From an uncultured Clostridia bacterium (GTDB taxonomy: Bacteria; Bacillota; Clostridia; Christensenellales; Pumilibacteraceae): 37,600 nucleotides of DNA. The position numbers were made by a program, and so were the translations under genes. The DNA is taken from positions 1 through 37,600 of the forward strand of contig CAKQPR010000015.1 of assembly GCA_934270565.1 (NCBI GenBank). Direction: 5' to 3'. This document shows, piece after piece, positions 7,346 through 15,601 of this stretch. The notes below the pieces were generated by a model. The model did no database searches. It had not been told where the DNA came from and was given only the letters and a program-made list of their open reading frames with translations. Numbering within the stretch: the stretch's first letter is position 1; every line of letters begins with the position of its first letter.

Positions 7346-8347
7346 ATGATTGAAAACGAAAACAAAGAGTTAGACAATACCGTCGCTTCGGACGAATTTT
7401 CCGCCACGACGGAAAATTCCGCCGTTTCGGCTCAGCCGCACGACGATAAAAAACACCTCGGAAAGCCGAAAAATCTCGGACAGAGACTTATTACGGCGGC
7501 TTTTATCGCGGTGCTTTACGCGGGATTTATACTGCTTACGATCTATGCGGACAGCAGGTGGTTTTACGGGCTCGTGCTCGTGCTTTCGCTTACTTCCGCT
7601 TACGAATTCTCGAAAGCTATCGGGCTCAGCTACGCGAAACCGATATCTTTTTTCGTGTACGCGAATATTCTCGTGGGAACGCTGTTGTTCTTCCTTCTTT
7701 CCGAATATTTCGAACAGCGCGGCGGTATCACGGCTGCGTTCGGTACGGTAGTGGTTATGTTCATCATCTGCCTCGCGTATGTGATGATGAACCCGAAACT
7801 GAATATGAACAACGCGCTGAGCACGCTTTTCGTTATGATATATCCCGAAACGATCCTGACGTACCTGCTTGCGCTTTCATACCTCGGCGAATTCTCGCCC
7901 GTGGCAATCATTATGGCGTTCGGAGCTACCACGCTTACCGACACCATGGCTTACTTTATCGGAAGCATTTTCCGCGGACCGAAACTTTGCCCGCATATCA
8001 GCCCGAACAAAACCGTTTCGGGTTGTATCGGCGGTCTCGGCGGCGGACTTCTTGCCGGTATTATCATATGGGTGTTTGCCGAATTCGGAATTTTCAACTG
8101 CGAGCCGATAGTTTATTCGGGCGTGGCGAATTTCTTCCATTTCGTGATGCTCGGACTTATCACCGCCGTTTCGTGCCAGATAGGCGACCTTATTTCGTCG
8201 TACATCAAGCGGCAATGCAATATTAAAGATTTCGGAAACGTACTCCGCGGTCACGGCGGGTTTATGGATCGTATCGACGGACTGATCGTCTCTTCGGTGT
8301 TTATTTACGCTTACTTTACGGTCGTTCGTCTCGTTCTCGGGTTATGA
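7346..8347 (+). CDS. cdsA: Phosphatidate cytidylyltransferase
   Basis: Makes CDP-diacylglycerol from phosphatidate and CTP at the membrane. A hydrophilic 45-residue N-terminal extension precedes about eight hydrophobic segments. The family signature lies near the C-terminus: SYIKRQCNIKDFGNVLRG followed by HGGFMDRIDG, with conserved S, K, D and the paired aspartates. GPKLCPHISPNKTVSGCIGG in the middle is also typical. 333 residues. The stop overlaps the dxr start as ATGA. Confidence 0.93.
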   Translation: MIENENKELDNTVASDEFSATTENSAVSAQPHDDKKHLGKPKNLGQRLITAAFIAVLYAGFILLTIYADSRWFYGLVLVLSLTSAYEFSKAIGLSYAKPISFFVYANILVGTLLFFLLSEYFEQRGGITAAFGTVVVMFIICLAYVMMNPKLNMNNALSTLFVMIYPETILTYLLALSYLGEFSPVAIIMAFGATTLTDTMAYFIGSIFRGPKLCPHISPNKTVSGCIGGLGGGLLAGIIIWVFAEFGIFNCEPIVYSGVANFFHFVMLGLITAVSCQIGDLISSYIKRQCNIKDFGNVLRGHGGFMDRIDGLIVSSVFIYAYFTVVRLVLGL

Positions 8348-9495
8348 TCGGCGTTTGCGTTCTCGGCAGTACCGGTTCGATAGGCGTTCAGACTCTGAAC
8401 GTTATCAGGCGCAACCCCGACAAGTTCCGCGTCGCGGCGCTTGTTTGCGGCGGCAATGCGGAGCTTCTGGCGAAGCAGGCGAACGAATTCCGACCCGATT
8501 TCGTGGGGATTTCGGATAAAACAAAGCTCGGCGAATTATGCGGAGCTTTAAACTATAAATGCGAGGTTTGCGCAGATCCGCGCGTTCAGCAGATAGCGGC
8601 GTCGCTTCCGCAGGTCGATACCGTGATTGCCGCCGTGGTCGGACTTAAAGGACTGTCGGGCGTGCTCGCGGCGATAAACGCAGGAAAAAAGGTTGCGCTC
8701 GCGAACAAAGAAACGCTCGTTGCGTGCGGCGAATTCGTTATGCTCTCGGCAAAGGAAAAGGGCGTGCCGATTTTACCCGTGGACAGCGAACATTCCGCCG
8801 TGTTCCAGTGCCTCGGGTGCGGAAAAAGAGCAGATCTGAGACGGATAATCCTTACGGCGAGCGGTGGACCTTTCAGAGGAAAAACGCGCGACGAACTTAA
8901 AGATATTACGCCAGAACAGGCGGTGAAACACCCTAACTGGTCGATGGGCAGAAAGATCTCGGTAGACAGCGCGACGATGATGAACAAAGGACTTGAAATC
9001 ATCGAGGCGCGTTGGCTTTTCGACACCGAAAAGATCGACTATATCATTCAGCCCGAAAGTATAATTCACTCGATGGTCGAGTTTAAGGACGGCTCGGTTA
9101 TCGCGCAGATCGCAAAACCCACGATGGAATTGCCGATTTCGTATGCGCTTATGTACCCCGACAGGGAAGAGGTCGGTTTGCCGCCTTTCGACTTTACGCG
9201 TGATATACGGTTTTTCGCACCCGACGAAGTCAATTTTCCTATGCCCGCATACGCGAAACACGCCCTTTCCGAAGGCGGTACGGCTCCCGCGATACTGAAC
9301 GCCGCAAACGAAGCCGCAGTCGAACTGTTTCTGAACAAAAAGATCGGATTTACCGATATTTTCGGGATAGTCGAGCGCGCGCTCGATACCGAAAAAGCGA
9401 CGGATTACTCGTCGGAGGAAGAAATAATCGAAGTGCACGAAAGAATCGTAACGGGTATTTTTGACCGATTTAACTACAAAACGGAGCAGAAATGA
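8344..9495 (+). CDS. dxr: 1-deoxy-D-xylulose 5-phosphate reductoisomerase
   Basis: Second step of the MEP isoprenoid pathway: DXP to MEP with NADPH. The NADPH fold begins with LGSTGSIGVQTL (about 7-18). Further motifs are ANKETLVACG, PVDSEHSAVFQCL (metal-binding D and E), ILTASGGPF, and HPNWSMGRKISVDSATMMNKGLE. Length 383, normal. It is coupled to cdsA and to rseP by ATGA overlaps at both ends. Confidence 0.96.
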   Translation: MIGVCVLGSTGSIGVQTLNVIRRNPDKFRVAALVCGGNAELLAKQANEFRPDFVGISDKTKLGELCGALNYKCEVCADPRVQQIAASLPQVDTVIAAVVGLKGLSGVLAAINAGKKVALANKETLVACGEFVMLSAKEKGVPILPVDSEHSAVFQCLGCGKRADLRRIILTASGGPFRGKTRDELKDITPEQAVKHPNWSMGRKISVDSATMMNKGLEIIEARWLFDTEKIDYIIQPESIIHSMVEFKDGSVIAQIAKPTMELPISYALMYPDREEVGLPPFDFTRDIRFFAPDEVNFPMPAYAKHALSEGGTAPAILNAANEAAVELFLNKKIGFTDIFGIVERALDTEKATDYSSEEEIIEVHERIVTGIFDRFNYKTEQK

Positions 9496-10646
9496 AGTAT
9501 TTTCTTTACGTTATTCTCGCGATTGTCATTCTTTTGTCGATGATCGTAATTCACGAGCTCGGACATTACGTTGCGGGCAAAATTTTCAAGTTCAAAATCA
9601 ACGAGTTTTCGATCGGGTTCGGACCGCAGATTTTCTCGAAAACGAACAAAAAAACGGGCGAAAAATTTTCGCTTCGTATGATCCCGCTCGGCGGTTATTG
9701 CGCGTTCGAGGACGAGAACGGACTTGACGCGGAGGAGAAAAACGCCGAATACGTCGATCCGGACGAGGTTTTCGACGAAACCAAGCCGCAGCAGGTTATG
9801 CCGCCGTGCGTCGATCCGCTGAATAAAACCGAAGAAAAACCGACGAAATCGTTCGTGGAAGAAGCGCCGTGGAAGCGGATAATCGTGCTTCTCGCGGGCG
9901 CGTTTTTCAACTTCGTTTCGGCGATAATCTTTTCGTTTATTTTCATTCTCGCGGTGGGCTACTACGTGCCGAAAGTAGACGTGCTTTACACCGATGACAA
10001 CAGCGCCGTTTATTGTTCGGAGCTTCGGACGGGCGACGAAATAATCGCGGTGGACGGAGTACGCGTCGGGGTAATGAAATCCTACGACGAGCTTATGACC
10101 GACAAAACCGTGGGTAAAACTTACGTTTTAACGGTGATCCGCAACGGCGAAGAAATCGAAGCTACCGTGCAGATGAAACGTATTATAACTACGGTAAACG
10201 AAGAGAAACAGGAATACGACGGGCTCGGAATTCAGATCACGAGAGAGTGGCGGAAAGCGGGTCTCGGGTACGCGCTCCGTTACGCCGTGCCGTATACGGG
10301 CAAACTTTCGCTCCTTGTTTTGCAGACGTTCGGAGGGCTGATTACGGGCAGAATACCGCTCAATAATCTTTCCGGCCCCCTCGGAACGATAAAGGCGGTT
10401 GCCGAGGTCGGCATGATCGACTGGAGAAACATTCTTTACCTTCTGCCGCTTATCGCGAGCAACCTCGCTATTTTCAACGTGTTGCCCATTCCTGCGCTCG
10501 ACGGCTCGAAAGTAGTATTTACGCTCATCGAGTGGATCAGAGGAAAGCCGCTCAACCGCAAGGTCGAAAACATAATTCACGCGGTCGGTATGATTTTGTT
10601 GTTCGGGTTTGTCATAGTCGTGGATATTCTGGGGTTGATAGTATGA
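9492..10646 (+). CDS. rseP: RIP metalloprotease RseP (site-2 protease, M50B)
   Basis: Membrane zinc protease that cuts transmembrane segments of regulators (anti-sigma factors) and leftover signal peptides. HELGH (21-25) supplies zinc ligands and the catalytic Glu; NVLPIPALDG (329-338) supplies the third ligand D337. A PDZ domain lies in the middle (LRTGDEIIAVDGVRV). Unusual: about 50 acidic residues (roughly 74-123, with a proline- and glutamate-rich part) sit between the GGYCAFEDE segment and PWKRIIVLLAGAFFNF, and the usual AGP is AGA. 384 residues. Overlaps dxr and ispG by 4 bp each. Confidence 0.92.
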   Translation: MKYFLYVILAIVILLSMIVIHELGHYVAGKIFKFKINEFSIGFGPQIFSKTNKKTGEKFSLRMIPLGGYCAFEDENGLDAEEKNAEYVDPDEVFDETKPQQVMPPCVDPLNKTEEKPTKSFVEEAPWKRIIVLLAGAFFNFVSAIIFSFIFILAVGYYVPKVDVLYTDDNSAVYCSELRTGDEIIAVDGVRVGVMKSYDELMTDKTVGKTYVLTVIRNGEEIEATVQMKRIITTVNEEKQEYDGLGIQITREWRKAGLGYALRYAVPYTGKLSLLVLQTFGGLITGRIPLNNLSGPLGTIKAVAEVGMIDWRNILYLLPLIASNLAIFNVLPIPALDGSKVVFTLIEWIRGKPLNRKVENIIHAVGMILLFGFVIVVDILGLIV

Positions 10647-11677
10647 CGCGCAGAGTAAAAGTCGGAAATCTTTATATCGGCGGGGGCGAACCGATTACGG
10701 TTCAGTCGATGACGAACACGCCCACGCTCGATTACGCGCGCACGCTCGCCCAGATCGAAGCGCTCGAAAAAGCGGGGTGCGATATTGTCCGTATCGCCGT
10801 AAGCTCGGACGAAGAAGTCGGGGCTTGCCGAAAAATCATCGGAAAAACCCGCGCGCCGCTCGTTGCCGATATTCAGTTCGATTATCGTCACGCGGTCGCA
10901 TGCGCGGATATAGGCTTCGACAAGATCCGCTTTAACCCCGGGTACGTCGGAGACAAAAACAAGATTGCCGAAGTGGTTGCGGCTTGCAAACGCAACGGCG
11001 TTCCCATACGTGTCGGCGTAAATTCGGGATCGGTGGAAAAACGTGTGCTCGAAAAATTTTCGGGCGCGGCGGCGCTTGCCGAAAGCGCGCTTTATCACGT
11101 TGCGATACTCGAAGAGCTCGGGTTTTACGACACCGTGATTTCGGTAAAATCTTCGTCCGTCCGCGAGACCGTGGAGGCATACGAATACCTTTCGGGTAAA
11201 TGCGATTATCCGCTTCATCTCGGCGTTACGGAATCGGGATCGGCGCTTCGCGGCGCGGTAAAATCATCGATCGGAATAGGCTCGCTTTTGTTAAAGGGCA
11301 TAGGCGATACGATCCGCGTTTCGCTCACGGGCGATCCGTGCGAAGAAGTCAAAGTCGCAAAGCTGATTTTAGGTTCGCTCGGGCTCAGGGATAACGGCGT
11401 GGAAATCGTATCGTGTCCGACCTGTTCGCGGTGCGAGTACGACGCGGAAAAGCTGGTGCGCACTCTCGAGAACGCGACGAGCGACCTCAAAAAACGGATA
11501 AAAATCGCCGTTATGGGTTGCGTGGTGAACGGTCCCGGGGAAGCGAAAAACGCCGACGTAGCCGTTTGCGGCGGCAAAAGCGGAAAAATCGCGCTGTACG
11601 TTCGCGGCGATTATGTAAAAACAATAGACGAAAGCGAGGCGGAGAACGCGGTACTCGCGGTTATCGACGAGCTTTGA
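10643..11677 (+). CDS. ispG: 4-hydroxy-3-methylbut-2-en-1-yl diphosphate synthase (flavodoxin/ferredoxin)
   Basis: Penultimate MEP-pathway step, an iron-sulfur enzyme converting MEcPP to HMBPP. TIM-barrel motifs: VQSMTNTPT near the start, VADIQFDYRHA, KIRFNPGYVG, VGVNSGS. The C-terminal Fe-S domain has SCPTCSRCEYD and MGCVVNGPGEAKNADVAVCGG. The start is ATG 10643, overlapping the rseP stop (ATGA); an in-frame upstream ATG at 10532 lies inside rseP and is rejected. 344 residues, the short bacterial form. Confidence 0.96.
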   Translation: MTRRVKVGNLYIGGGEPITVQSMTNTPTLDYARTLAQIEALEKAGCDIVRIAVSSDEEVGACRKIIGKTRAPLVADIQFDYRHAVACADIGFDKIRFNPGYVGDKNKIAEVVAACKRNGVPIRVGVNSGSVEKRVLEKFSGAAALAESALYHVAILEELGFYDTVISVKSSSVRETVEAYEYLSGKCDYPLHLGVTESGSALRGAVKSSIGIGSLLLKGIGDTIRVSLTGDPCEEVKVAKLILGSLGLRDNGVEIVSCPTCSRCEYDAEKLVRTLENATSDLKKRIKIAVMGCVVNGPGEAKNADVAVCGGKSGKIALYVRGDYVKTIDESEAENAVLAVIDEL

Positions 11678-11687
11678 GGAGAAAAAG

Positions 11688-13244
11688 GTGGACGCGCTTC
11701 TTAACGGATTCAACGAAATAACGAACGACGAGTACTCGTATCTCGTACTCGAATCGGTTGACGTGGATATTAAGACGAAAACCGTGACGGTAAACCTTAT
11801 TTACCCCGAGCCGCAGGAAGCGAAAACGCGCGCCGCGGAAAAGGAAATTTCGGACGCCATTGCAAAAACGCTGAAGCTGAAATCGAATCTCGTCGTGCAT
11901 CTTACGAAAAGCCATTTCGAGCCCGAGTATTTCCGCGATAAGCTCGTTTCTTTTATGAGCGCGTATCCGTCCGTTCAGCCGTTTATAAAAAAGGAAAACG
12001 TCGGTTGCGTAAAGCGCGGCGATTACGAATTCGAAGTGAGGGTGGCGGTGGACGATACGATTTACGAACAGATTACGCGTCGCAAAATAGCCGAGGACGT
12101 CAGGCGAATGCTCGCTCGCAGCTATTGCGAAAAGATCGAATTTTCGTTCTGTCCGCGAGAAAACGACAACCCCGTCGATTACATAGCCGAAGCGGAAGAA
12201 GAGTTGAAGCAGAAGGTTTACGACAGTACCGGCGGGCACGTCATCGTTCCCGAAAATCCGGTCGAATTCATAGGCAAGCGTATCGATGACAACGCGGGAT
12301 ATATCGCGGACGCCACACACGAAGCGGACGGCGTAGTTTATTGCGGAAAAATAAGCGATTTTACCGAGTGTACACGTAAGCCGAAAGAGGGCGAAGAAGT
12401 CGGTAGAAAGTTCTATAAATTCACGATTACCGACCCGACGGGAAGCCTTAAATGTCTGTATTTTCCCCGAAAATCCGAAAACGAAGCGCTTATCGCGCAG
12501 CTTAAAAACGACGACGGCGTTGTGGTGAAAGGCAGTCTGAAAGAAAACGTTTTCCGCGGGCAGAAGGCTTACGATATGTTTGTGAGAAGTATTTCTTACT
12601 GCACCGTTCCCGAAAAGGTCGAGCGTGAAGAACCGACTTTCAAGGCGGGCAAGGAATATAAAATCGTTTCGCCAAAGCCTTACGTAGAGCGCACGCAGAC
12701 GAATATGTTCGACGTTCGCACCGAACCGCCGGCGTTCCTTCTCGGAAAGACTTTCGTGGTGTTCGACCTCGAAACGACGGGGCTCGATACCCGCGATTGT
12801 TACATAATCGAAATCGGCGCGGTGAAAGTTGTGGACGGCGCGATTACCGAAACTTTCTCGACGTACTGCAATCCGCACGAGCATATCGACGAGCGCATAA
12901 CTTCGCTTACCTCGATAACCGACGCGGACGTAGAAAACGCGCCCGATCCCGAGGCGGTGCTTCCCGATTTTTACAAGTTTGCCGAAGGCGCGATTTTCGT
13001 CGGGCATAACGTAAGCTTCGATATAGGCTTTCTCAACGTTGCGGCGAGAAGGGCGGGCATGCACTTCGACAATCACAGCATGGACACGATGGACCTTGCG
13101 AGAAAGCATCTGCACGGGCTCAGAAATTACAAACTCGACACCGTACTGAAATATTTCGGTTTCGTAAACGCTCACGCGCATCGCGCCATTCACGACGCGA
13201 CCGCCACCGCAAAAGCGTTTATAAAGCTCTGCGAGAACGAATAG
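11688..13244 (+). CDS. PolC-derived protein: N-terminal, OB and DEDDh exonuclease domains only
   Basis: It sits exactly where polC stands in Firmicutes, but is 518 residues instead of about 1400. Residues 1-170 resemble the PolC N-terminal region, about 190-310 the OB-fold domain (KFYKFTITDPTGSLKCLYFP), about 311-352 is a linker, and 354-518 is a DEDDh 3'-5' exonuclease with an intact active site: D360/E362 in FDLETTGL, D445 in HNVSFD, H498/D503 in HRAIHDA. The PHP domain, which in PolC surrounds the exonuclease, and the whole polymerase palm/fingers are absent, and only 164 bp separate the stop from rimP. The frame is clean, so it looks like a stable short protein rather than a fresh break. 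GTG start with AGGAG upstream. A separate proofreading exonuclease is my best guess. Confidence 0.82.
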   Translation: MDALLNGFNEITNDEYSYLVLESVDVDIKTKTVTVNLIYPEPQEAKTRAAEKEISDAIAKTLKLKSNLVVHLTKSHFEPEYFRDKLVSFMSAYPSVQPFIKKENVGCVKRGDYEFEVRVAVDDTIYEQITRRKIAEDVRRMLARSYCEKIEFSFCPRENDNPVDYIAEAEEELKQKVYDSTGGHVIVPENPVEFIGKRIDDNAGYIADATHEADGVVYCGKISDFTECTRKPKEGEEVGRKFYKFTITDPTGSLKCLYFPRKSENEALIAQLKNDDGVVVKGSLKENVFRGQKAYDMFVRSISYCTVPEKVEREEPTFKAGKEYKIVSPKPYVERTQTNMFDVRTEPPAFLLGKTFVVFDLETTGLDTRDCYIIEIGAVKVVDGAITETFSTYCNPHEHIDERITSLTSITDADVENAPDPEAVLPDFYKFAEGAIFVGHNVSFDIGFLNVAARRAGMHFDNHSMDTMDLARKHLHGLRNYKLDTVLKYFGFVNAHAHRAIHDATATAKAFIKLCENE

Positions 13245-13308
13245 GCGGCTTAGCGGCGGTTTTTCGGTAAAATCGACTAAAAAACTTATCAAAACAAAGC
13301 GAAAACGC

Positions 13309-13337
13309 TTGATAATTCCGTTCGATTGTGCTAAAAT
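13309..13337 (+). promoter_or_regulatory. Promoter of the rimP-nusA-infB operon
   Basis: -35 TTGATA (13309-13314), 17-bp spacer, -10 TAAAAT (13332-13337). A short AAGCG-AAAA-CGCTT inverted repeat (13297-13310) overlaps its upstream edge. Expected transcript start is near 13344, about eight bases before the stem-loop. Confidence 0.75.
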
Positions 13338-13351
13338 TATTATGGTAATAG

Positions 13352-13397
13352 TATGTAAGTTGAGAGTGAGCCTTGCGGTTCGCTCTCAACTTACGTA
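13352..13397 (+). promoter_or_regulatory. 20-bp stem-loop at the 5' end of the rimP mRNA
   Basis: Bases 13352-13371 pair with 13378-13397 as a continuous 20-bp helix that includes three G-U pairs, closed by the six-base loop CTTGCG. The rimP Shine-Dalgarno AGGAGG (13398-13403) starts immediately after it. No T run follows, so it is not an intrinsic terminator. CCTT at the loop edge could pair with AAGG of the ribosome site. It may stabilise the 5' end, be an RNase III target or control translation. Confidence 0.8.
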
Positions 13398-13408
13398 AGG
13401 AGGCAGTT

Positions 13409-13864
13409 TTGAATACCGAAAGCGTATTTCAAAAAATCAACCCCATAGTCGAGGGGCTCGGTTACGAAATCGTTGACGTCGAGTGGGCAAAGCGCGACGG
13501 CGCGGACAATCTTACCGTGTATATAGATATCCCGACGGGCGTAAGCCTCGACGATTGCGAGAAGGTTCACCGCGCGATAGACCCCGTGCTCGACGAGCTT
13601 GATCCGACCGACGGCAAGCCTTACGTTCTCAACGTTTCTTCCCCGGGACTCGACCGACCGTTCAAAAAACAACGCGATTTCGAGCGGAATTACGGCAAGG
13701 AAGTGGAAATCAAACTTTACGCGCCGCTTAAAGGAAAGAAAATTTACGAAGGAACGCTGATCGCCCGGAACGAAAACGTAGTTACGATTTCGGACGGCAA
13801 GGAAGAAATAAGCATCGAAAACAACAGAGTGGCGTATGTTCGCCCGCTCGTTAAATTTGAGTAA
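13409..13864 (+). CDS. rimP: Ribosome maturation factor RimP
   Basis: Assists 30S assembly. Two-domain fold: the N-terminal part has PIVEGLGYEIVDVEWAK and DNLTVYIDIPTGVSLDDCEKVHR, then LNVSSPGLDRPFK, the family signature, then an Sm-like C-terminal domain. The start is a TTG at 13409, five bases after GGAGG, giving 151 residues. A frame-open TTG at 13373 lies in the loop of the stem-loop and would add unrelated residues, so I reject it. First gene of the nusA operon. Confidence 0.93.
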   Translation: MNTESVFQKINPIVEGLGYEIVDVEWAKRDGADNLTVYIDIPTGVSLDDCEKVHRAIDPVLDELDPTDGKPYVLNVSSPGLDRPFKKQRDFERNYGKEVEIKLYAPLKGKKIYEGTLIARNENVVTISDGKEEISIENNRVAYVRPLVKFE

Positions 13865-13882
13865 AAACGGAGGAGCACAACA

Positions 13883-15019
13883 ATGAAGAGTAAGGACTTT
13901 TTCCTTGCGCTCGAGGAACTTGAAAGAGTTAAGGGTATAAAGAAATCGGTTTTTGTCGAAGCGCTCGAAACCGCTCTCGCAATCGCTTATAAAAAGCAGT
14001 CGGGGACGTCGAAGGCAATCGAAGTCAAGCTTTCGCCCGAACGCGAAACCATCAAAATTTTCGCGTATCAGACCGTGGTCGAAGAGGTCGAGGACAAGGA
14101 CACCCAGATTTCGCTCGAGGACGCTCGTCTTATAGATAAAAAGTACAAGGTCGGCGACGTCGTAAGCGAGGAAATCAATCCCAAAGAAATCAACCGTATT
14201 CCCGCTCAGACCGCAAAACAGGTCATTATGCAGAAGCTCCGCGAAATCGAGAGCGAGCAGGCGATCAGCGAACTCAGTGAGAAAGAGGGCGAGCTTATCA
14301 CCGTTATGGTGCGCTCGGTTGACGGAGACAACGTTCACGTCGAAATCAACAAGAACGTCGAAGCCGTGCTTATGCCGCAGGATCAAGCCCCCGGCGACAA
14401 GTATCAGGTCGGCAAACCCGTCAAGGTTTACGTAAAGAAGATCAAGGTCGGTCCGCGCGGTCCGCAGGTGCTCGTTTCGCGTACCGTCCCCGGGTTCGTA
14501 AAACGCCTCTTCGAAATCGAAGTTCCCGAAATCGCAAACGGTATCGTTTCGATCAAGGCGATCGTCCGCGAAGCCGGTTACAGAACGAAAATGGCTGTTT
14601 ACAGCGAAGATCCGAACGTTGACGCGGTAGGCGCTTGCGTAGGTAACAGAGGAATGCGCGTAAACGCGATCGTTTCCGAACTCGGCGGCGAGAAAATCGA
14701 CATTATTCCGTGGTGCGCGGATACGCTCGAATTCATTGCCCGCGCGCTCAGCCCCGCGAGAGTCGTTATGGTTCAGGCGAACGACGACGAACGCGTCGCA
14801 CGCGTGGTCGTTATGGACGATATGCTGTCGCTTGCGATCGGTAAAGACGGGCAGAACGCGCGTCTCGCGGCTCGGCTTACCGGCTGGAAGATCGACGTCA
14901 AACCGTACTCGTTTATGCAGAATCAGGAGGAAGAGGAAGCCGAAGCTCCCGCGCCCGAGCCCGCTCCCGCGAGCGACGAGGCGGACGTTTTCGACGAGGA
15001 TCTCGGCGAACTCGAATAA
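13883..15019 (+). CDS. nusA: Transcription termination/antitermination factor NusA
   Basis: Binds RNA polymerase and modulates pausing, termination and antitermination. N-terminal domain from MKSKDFFLALEELERVKGIKK, S1 domain around 130-200 (VMVRSVDGDNVHVEINKNVEAVLMP), then two KH domains with ISRIVPGFVKRLFEIEVPEI-like features (here VSRTVPGFVKRLFEIEVP), VGACVGNRGMRVNAI and SLAIGKDGQNARLAARLTGW. A 30-residue acidic, Pro/Ala-rich tail ends the 378-residue protein. GGAGG lies upstream of the ATG. NusA often controls its own operon, relevant to the upstream stem-loop. Confidence 0.96.
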   Translation: MKSKDFFLALEELERVKGIKKSVFVEALETALAIAYKKQSGTSKAIEVKLSPERETIKIFAYQTVVEEVEDKDTQISLEDARLIDKKYKVGDVVSEEINPKEINRIPAQTAKQVIMQKLREIESEQAISELSEKEGELITVMVRSVDGDNVHVEINKNVEAVLMPQDQAPGDKYQVGKPVKVYVKKIKVGPRGPQVLVSRTVPGFVKRLFEIEVPEIANGIVSIKAIVREAGYRTKMAVYSEDPNVDAVGACVGNRGMRVNAIVSELGGEKIDIIPWCADTLEFIARALSPARVVMVQANDDERVARVVVMDDMLSLAIGKDGQNARLAARLTGWKIDVKPYSFMQNQEEEEAEAPAPEPAPASDEADVFDEDLGELE

Positions 15020-15025
15020 CAATAA

Positions 15026-15286
15026 ATGGAAAAGAAAATCCCTCAGAGAATGTGCGTCGCGTGCAGACAGATGCGCGACAAATCCGACCTGATAAGAGTC
15101 GTAAAGGCTTCGGACGGAAGCGTTTCGGCTGATCCCGTCGGCAGAAAGAACGGCAGAGGAGCTTACGTTTGCCGCAATGCCGAGTGCGTGGAAAAATGCC
15201 GTAAAAGCAAGGCTTTGTCCCGAGCTTTCGGTTGCCCGATCGACGAGAGCGTGTTCGACGAGCTTATGAGGGAATGCGAAAAATGA
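15026..15286 (+). CDS. ylxR: YlxR/RnpM RNA-binding protein
   Basis: Small basic protein (86 residues) of the YlxR family, reported in Bacillus to bind and modulate the RNase P RNA (RnpM). It shows the expected RMCVACRQMRDKSDLIRV, GRKNGRGAYVCRNAECVEKC and KALSRAF. Starts six bases after the nusA stop with no clear Shine-Dalgarno, so it probably depends on coupling. Confidence 0.9.
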   Translation: MEKKIPQRMCVACRQMRDKSDLIRVVKASDGSVSADPVGRKNGRGAYVCRNAECVEKCRKSKALSRAFGCPIDESVFDELMRECEK

Positions 15287-15600
15287 CGAACGACAAAACC
15301 GCGGCTCTGATCGGTTTCGCCATAAGGGCGGGCAAGGTCGTGTTCGGAACGGACGCGATTCTGAGATATCGGAAGAAAATGCCGCTTATCGTCATAGACA
15401 AGTCGCTTGCGGCAAACGCGGCGGATAAAATCACGCGCTACGCCGAACGCTCGGTCGTTGCGGTGAGCGAGACGACGGAAGTCGCGTCGCTTACCCACAG
15501 AGAGGGTTGCAAGGCGATCGCGATCACGGACAGACAGATGTCCGAAGCAATTTTGAAGACAATGAACGGGAGCTATCGGCTCGTTACGGAGGTAAGGTAA
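15283..15600 (+). CDS. ylxQ: YlxQ, L7Ae-family RNA-binding protein
   Basis: L7Ae/L30e-fold protein of 105 residues that binds kink-turn RNA; conserved between ylxR and infB in Firmicutes. Visible features: LIGFAIRAGKVVFGTDAIL (typical AxRAGK-V-G), LIVIDKSLAANAADKI. The start is ATG 15283 overlapping the ylxR stop (ATGA); an in-frame ATG at 15232 lies within ylxR and is rejected. Confidence 0.88.
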   Translation: MTNDKTAALIGFAIRAGKVVFGTDAILRYRKKMPLIVIDKSLAANAADKITRYAERSVVAVSETTEVASLTHREGCKAIAITDRQMSEAILKTMNGSYRLVTEVR

Positions 15601-15601
15601 C

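Noticed and set aside
10532..10642. In-frame upstream ATG extending ispG
   Set aside because: It lies inside rseP; the ATGA overlap at 10643 fits the operon and the family start.
13245..13300. Terminator after the PolC remnant (GGCGGC-TTA-GCGGCGG followed by T run)
   Set aside because: The two GC blocks are direct, not inverted, repeats, so no stem forms.
13373..13408. Upstream TTG start for rimP
   Set aside because: It lies in the stem-loop before the Shine-Dalgarno; the added residues are not RimP-like, and the TTG at 13409 has ideal spacing.
11661..15022. Two long antisense frames (each about 543 codons) opposite the polC remnant, rimP and nusA
   Set aside because: Same codon-bias shadow effect; no domain or ribosome site.
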